From: UBA7446 sp024639165
GTDB taxonomy: Bacteria > Bacteroidota > Bacteroidia > Flavobacteriales > Flavobacteriaceae
Direction of reading: 5' to 3'
DNA length: 64,000 nt
Assembly: GCA_024639165.1 (NCBI GenBank)
Contig: JAHEIX010000005.1
Span: 1-64,000 of the forward strand
The notes beneath the pieces were generated by a model, which was not told where the DNA came from, did no database searches, and saw nothing but the letters and a program-made list of their open reading frames with translations. A program made the translations under genes and the position numbers. Of the stretch, positions 61,064 to 64,000 are shown piece by piece (positions within the stretch are counted from its first letter, which is position 1; each line of letters starts with the position of its first letter).

Positions 61064-62894
61064 TTTTGTATTCCTTTGCAATTTTTGCTTTTAGCCATGT
61101 TTCCCTTGTTCTTAGTTTGCATATGATCCATCCAATTTTACCATCTAAAAACCCACCTCTAATAATATAGGAGTTAACGAATTTATATGCGGGTTTTACA
61201 TACAAATTAAAGACACCAATACGTTTGTTTTTTTGTATAAACTCTTGCGCTGCGTAGTGCGCATAGCGTTCTATTTTTTTGGAGTATTGTTTTAAATCTT
61301 TGGTGGTATTGTGAATGATTTTACTGTTCAAATTTCCAAAAGGTTTGTTTTGTTCAATTTCTTCATGTACTCTTTTATTTTCATATCGGTGTAAATTTTG
61401 ATGGAAGAAGCGTACAACTCTATCATTTTGCCAACCACAAAAGCGCACTTTTTTACCCAAGAAGAAGTTTTTTCTTTGCATCCAATAAGCAGTGTGTTTG
61501 GGTCTTGTTTGCAATATATTTTTCAATTCCGAAGCTAGATCATGCGAAGCCACTTCATCTGCGTCAAGTAGTACTACCCATGTGTGTTTTGCTTGTGATA
61601 TTGCCCAATTTTTTTGATCAGCAGCATAAAGGTATTTACGTTGTAAAACCCTTGCGCCATATGTTTCACATATCGTAACTGTATTGTCTGTGCTGAAAGA
61701 GTCAACCACTAAAATTTCGTCTGCCCAAGCAATTGAATTTAAGCAGTTTTTTATGTTTTTTTCTTCGTTGTATGTGGTGACAATTGCAGATATTTTTGGC
61801 GTATTATTTTGAATAAAATAATCAGCTAATTTTTTGTTAAGAGTCGCTTTGTCAAAAGAGTCCAAAACAAATTTTTGGGCAAATGTTCCCATACTGGTGA
61901 TGCGTTCTCTGTTGATATTAAAGTCAATAATAGCATCACAAAATGCGCCAATATCGTTTGTGGGAACTAAAACGCCAGACTTGCTTTGTGCAATAACTTC
62001 TGGATTTGAACTTGTGTCAAAAGCAATTGTAGGTTTTTGGCATAGTCCTGCTTCGGCAATGACATATCCAAAGCCTTCCCATAGCGATGGCAATAAAAAG
62101 ATATCACCACTCATGTACAAGTCTTTTGGATTGTCAACAAAACCAACAAGTTGAACATGACTCATGAGGTTGTTGGATTGAATTTTTGCTTTAATTGATG
62201 CTTCAAGCCTACCGCTACCGCCAATAATTAAATGGAAATCGATTCCACGCTTGTGAAGTTCATGCGCAACGTCTATCAAAAAAAGTTGATTTTTTTGTTC
62301 TTCCAATCGCCCTAGATTTGTTAAAATTAATTCTGACGATTTTCTTTCGTAATATGTTTTAAACGACTTGTTGATAAGAGATGTTCCGTCAATTCCATTT
62401 GGAATTACGGTAATGTATTCTTTAGGAAAAAGCTCCAAATTATTTTCTAAAATACAGTCCATTGTAGCTTTCGAATTCACAAGAATTTCATCAATAATAT
62501 TTTTGTACAAGTAACGATTCAATAATGAATTGCGCACTGGGATAGCGCTTCCTCTACGATAAATGATGCGGTCAACTCCAGCCAACTTTCCGGCAACCCC
62601 CCCCGATTTTACATCTTGTGATAGATTAAGTATTAATGTAGCAACCTTATGCTTTTCGAGCATTCTAGTAAAACGCAATAATTTAAGCGGATTTAAAAAA
62701 CTTGTATTGGTGTTGCTGATGGTTTTGTGTGGAATGTTATGTGCTTTTACCTTTTCTGAAAGCACACTTTTTTTATGGCAAAAAATCAAGACAGCGTGTC
62801 CCGACTCGTGCAAGTGTTTTGCCATTTCAAAATGCCATTTTTCACCACCGCCCCATGCAATTGCTGAGTTAAAAAAACAAATGGTCGTTTTCAT
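61053..62894 (-). CDS. Two-domain glycosyltransferase: GT4 fused to GT2
   Basis: The 613-residue protein fuses two transferases. Residues 1-360 form a GT-B family 4 enzyme (FNSAIAWGGGEKWHFEMAKHL at residues 8-28, EILVNSKATMDCI, TNLGRLEEQKNQ, and the EX7E-type LPSLWEGFGYVIAEAG near 270). Residues from about 368 form a GT-A family 2 enzyme similar to LPS-core WaaE/KdtX transferases (ISAIVTTYNEEKNIKNCL, VVDSFSTDNT, LLDADEVAS, and W-Q-N-D-R-V-V-R-F-F). Presumably it adds two sugars to LPS or another surface glycan. It overlaps the neighbouring GT4 gene by 4 bases. Confidence 0.88.
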   Translation of the reverse strand: MKTTICFFNSAIAWGGGEKWHFEMAKHLHESGHAVLIFCHKKSVLSEKVKAHNIPHKTISNTNTSFLNPLKLLRFTRMLEKHKVATLILNLSQDVKSGGVAGKLAGVDRIIYRRGSAIPVRNSLLNRYLYKNIIDEILVNSKATMDCILENNLELFPKEYITVIPNGIDGTSLINKSFKTYYERKSSELILTNLGRLEEQKNQLFLIDVAHELHKRGIDFHLIIGGSGRLEASIKAKIQSNNLMSHVQLVGFVDNPKDLYMSGDIFLLPSLWEGFGYVIAEAGLCQKPTIAFDTSSNPEVIAQSKSGVLVPTNDIGAFCDAIIDFNINRERITSMGTFAQKFVLDSFDKATLNKKLADYFIQNNTPKISAIVTTYNEEKNIKNCLNSIAWADEILVVDSFSTDNTVTICETYGARVLQRKYLYAADQKNWAISQAKHTWVVLLDADEVASHDLASELKNILQTRPKHTAYWMQRKNFFLGKKVRFCGWQNDRVVRFFHQNLHRYENKRVHEEIEQNKPFGNLNSKIIHNTTKDLKQYSKKIERYAHYAAQEFIQKNKRIGVFNLYVKPAYKFVNSYIIRGGFLDGKIGWIICKLRTRETWLKAKIAKEYKNEH

Positions 62895-63997
62895 GATAAC
62901 AGCGATTTATAGAGTGTATTCCATTGTTCAGCTAGGGCATTGTCATTGAATTTTTGTACAAAAGCAAACCCTTCAGAAATTCGTTTTGCTCTTGATTTAT
63001 CAGGCTCATAAAATAATTTTTCGACGGCTTCCCGTAAATCGTTTTCATCCTCTGAATCAATATATATGCTAGATGGACCACCTGCCTCGGAAAAACATCC
63101 GCCTTTGGTTGTGATTACAGGTAAGCCACTGTATAAGGCTTCTATGATAGGTATACCAAAACCTTCAAAAAAGGAAGGATAGCAAAACACGGTAGCATTT
63201 TGATAAATACCTGCTAAGTCTTTAATGCTGATATGATTGATAAGCACCACACGGTCTTGCATGTCATTTTCTTTGACAAAGTTTTTTAACTTCTCGCCAT
63301 GCGCCTTTACCTTTCCAACAAATACCATGTTGTGTTTTGTTTCTTTCAAAGCCTTTGCAATGGATAGGGCATTTTTACGCTCTTCAAGTGTTCCCACGTA
63401 CAATACATATTTTTCTGGCAGTTGGTACTTATTGTTAATAGCTGCAAGTTCTTTTTTTGAAAAACGAGTCTTAAAAATGGGATGGCATCCTTGGTAGATG
63501 ACTTCAATTTTTGATTCTGATATTTTGGTAAACTCAATTAAGTCCGCTTTAGTTTGTTCACTTATGGCAACCACTTTGGAAGCTTTCTTTACGGCATGGT
63601 TTACTTTCCGTTTGTGGATAGCTACATCAACTGACTTATAAAGTTTAGGGTAACGATAAAAAATAAGATCATGCACAGTAACCACAGAAGGAGTATCAAG
63701 TCCTGTAGGTAATTCTCCGCTAAGCCCATGATACACATCAATTTTATCCTTTTTTAACTGGTGCACTATAGGTCCTTGACGCCAAAAAGCGTGGAGCCAA
63801 CGCCAAATACCTTTTGGTTGGTGTTCCATTGTGTTTGGCAATGCTTTCCATCGGTTTGGTTTTCCCTTTTTTGGGTTGTAGAGGTGGTAGTTATATTTTG
63901 GATAATAGGTAGCCAAGATGCGAACTAAATCACGGCTGTAGTTTCCCAAACCGCTAGCGTTGTGAAAAATTCGCTTTGCATCATATCCTATTCGCAT
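62891..63997 (-). CDS. Family 4 glycosyltransferase
   Basis: The 368-residue GT-B enzyme begins MRIGYDAKRIFHNASGLGNYSRDLVR, a motif of GT4 enzymes resembling mannosyl- or N-acetylglucosaminyl-transferases. It has VTVHDLIFYRYPK near 105, KVVAISEQTKADLIEF near 138, VLYVGTLEERKN near 200, and the donor-site YPSFFEGFGIPIIEAL near 280. It lies at the window edge and overlaps the GT4-GT2 fusion gene. The pair looks like the start of a surface-polysaccharide cluster continuing past 64000. Confidence 0.88.
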   Translation of the reverse strand: MRIGYDAKRIFHNASGLGNYSRDLVRILATYYPKYNYHLYNPKKGKPNRWKALPNTMEHQPKGIWRWLHAFWRQGPIVHQLKKDKIDVYHGLSGELPTGLDTPSVVTVHDLIFYRYPKLYKSVDVAIHKRKVNHAVKKASKVVAISEQTKADLIEFTKISESKIEVIYQGCHPIFKTRFSKKELAAINNKYQLPEKYVLYVGTLEERKNALSIAKALKETKHNMVFVGKVKAHGEKLKNFVKENDMQDRVVLINHISIKDLAGIYQNATVFCYPSFFEGFGIPIIEALYSGLPVITTKGGCFSEAGGPSSIYIDSEDENDLREAVEKLFYEPDKSRAKRISEGFAFVQKFNDNALAEQWNTLYKSLLS

Positions 63998-64000
63998 AGC

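Noticed and set aside
1..64000. CRISPR arrays, tRNA or rRNA genes, prophage or restriction-modification genes
   Set aside because: Read on both strands; no regularly spaced repeats, no tRNA-like cloverleaf segments, and no recognisable Cas, phage or methylase/endonuclease proteins were found.

Overview
The window is a chromosomal segment of a marine-type flavobacterium (Bacteroidota, class Flavobacteriia). Four things point there: the S13-S11-S4-rpoA-L17 operon with a Bacteroidota-style L17 tail, repeated TAnnTTTG -7 promoter boxes with almost no Shine-Dalgarno sequences, a proteorhodopsin gene divergent from the retinal-forming blh gene, and families typical of the group (DUF4199, DUF5362, type B L31, a hydroxyacyl-CoA dehydrogenase-first FadB-like protein). 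Genes are packed very tightly. Many neighbours overlap by 1-4 bases, several convergent pairs meet within a few bases, and no gene-free stretch exceeds 300 bases. I see no tRNA, rRNA, CRISPR array, insertion sequence or prophage.

Layout. 1-6589 (+): end of the ribosomal operon with rpoA and rplQ, a terminator, then carA-eno-gltA. 6598-8426 (+): two arginine-deiminase-fold hydrolases (DDAH-like and CtlX-like); the first appears to begin at an ATA codon. 8423-8839 (-): a small unknown gene. 8908-10677: argS. 10726-12439: proteorhodopsin (-) and blh (+) sharing a 94-bp divergent control region. 12461-17037 (+): ffh-folD-queE-YkgJ-like-FtsX-like permease, mostly overlapping. 17076-18053: a CBS-type PLP enzyme. 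18057-19886 (-): three small membrane proteins including a VIT/CCC1 metal transporter. 20036-29094 (-): an M28 peptidase and a fatty-acid oxidation cluster (acyl-CoA dehydrogenase, thiolase, hydroxyacyl-CoA dehydrogenase/enoyl-CoA hydratase, MarR regulator, acyl-CoA ligase) with a perfect palindrome over the marR promoter region. 29154-39145 (-): purL, an RsmB-like methyltransferase, an MsbA-like exporter, phosphoglucomutase/mannomutase, and a glycosyltransferase with DUF4199. 39227-43101: rpmE2, a GlmU-like protein, mtaB, a degenerate acetyltransferase and an alpha/beta hydrolase. 43103-47979: a TPR-like membrane protein, rpmH, carB, rmuC. 48100-49570: an AT-rich islet holding one HEPN-like protein. 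49572-54693: lysA, sucC, hsp20, uvrB. 54717-57570: an ABC-2 exporter pair and an unknown protein with kinase-like motifs. 57567-64000 (-): a pRiA4b ORF-3 family protein, heme A synthase, CCA-adding enzyme, TsaC and two glycosyltransferase genes that look like the edge of a surface-polysaccharide locus.

The most interesting items are the HEPN-like islet (possible solitary defence gene), the kinase-like orphan, a sigma-54-type promoter with repeated TGTCA sites ahead of hsp20, the MarR palindrome, the ATA start, and a set of genes whose -7 box lies only 4-5 bases from the ATG, suggesting leaderless transcripts. Most of the rest is housekeeping. All functional calls come from reading motifs; no database search was run.
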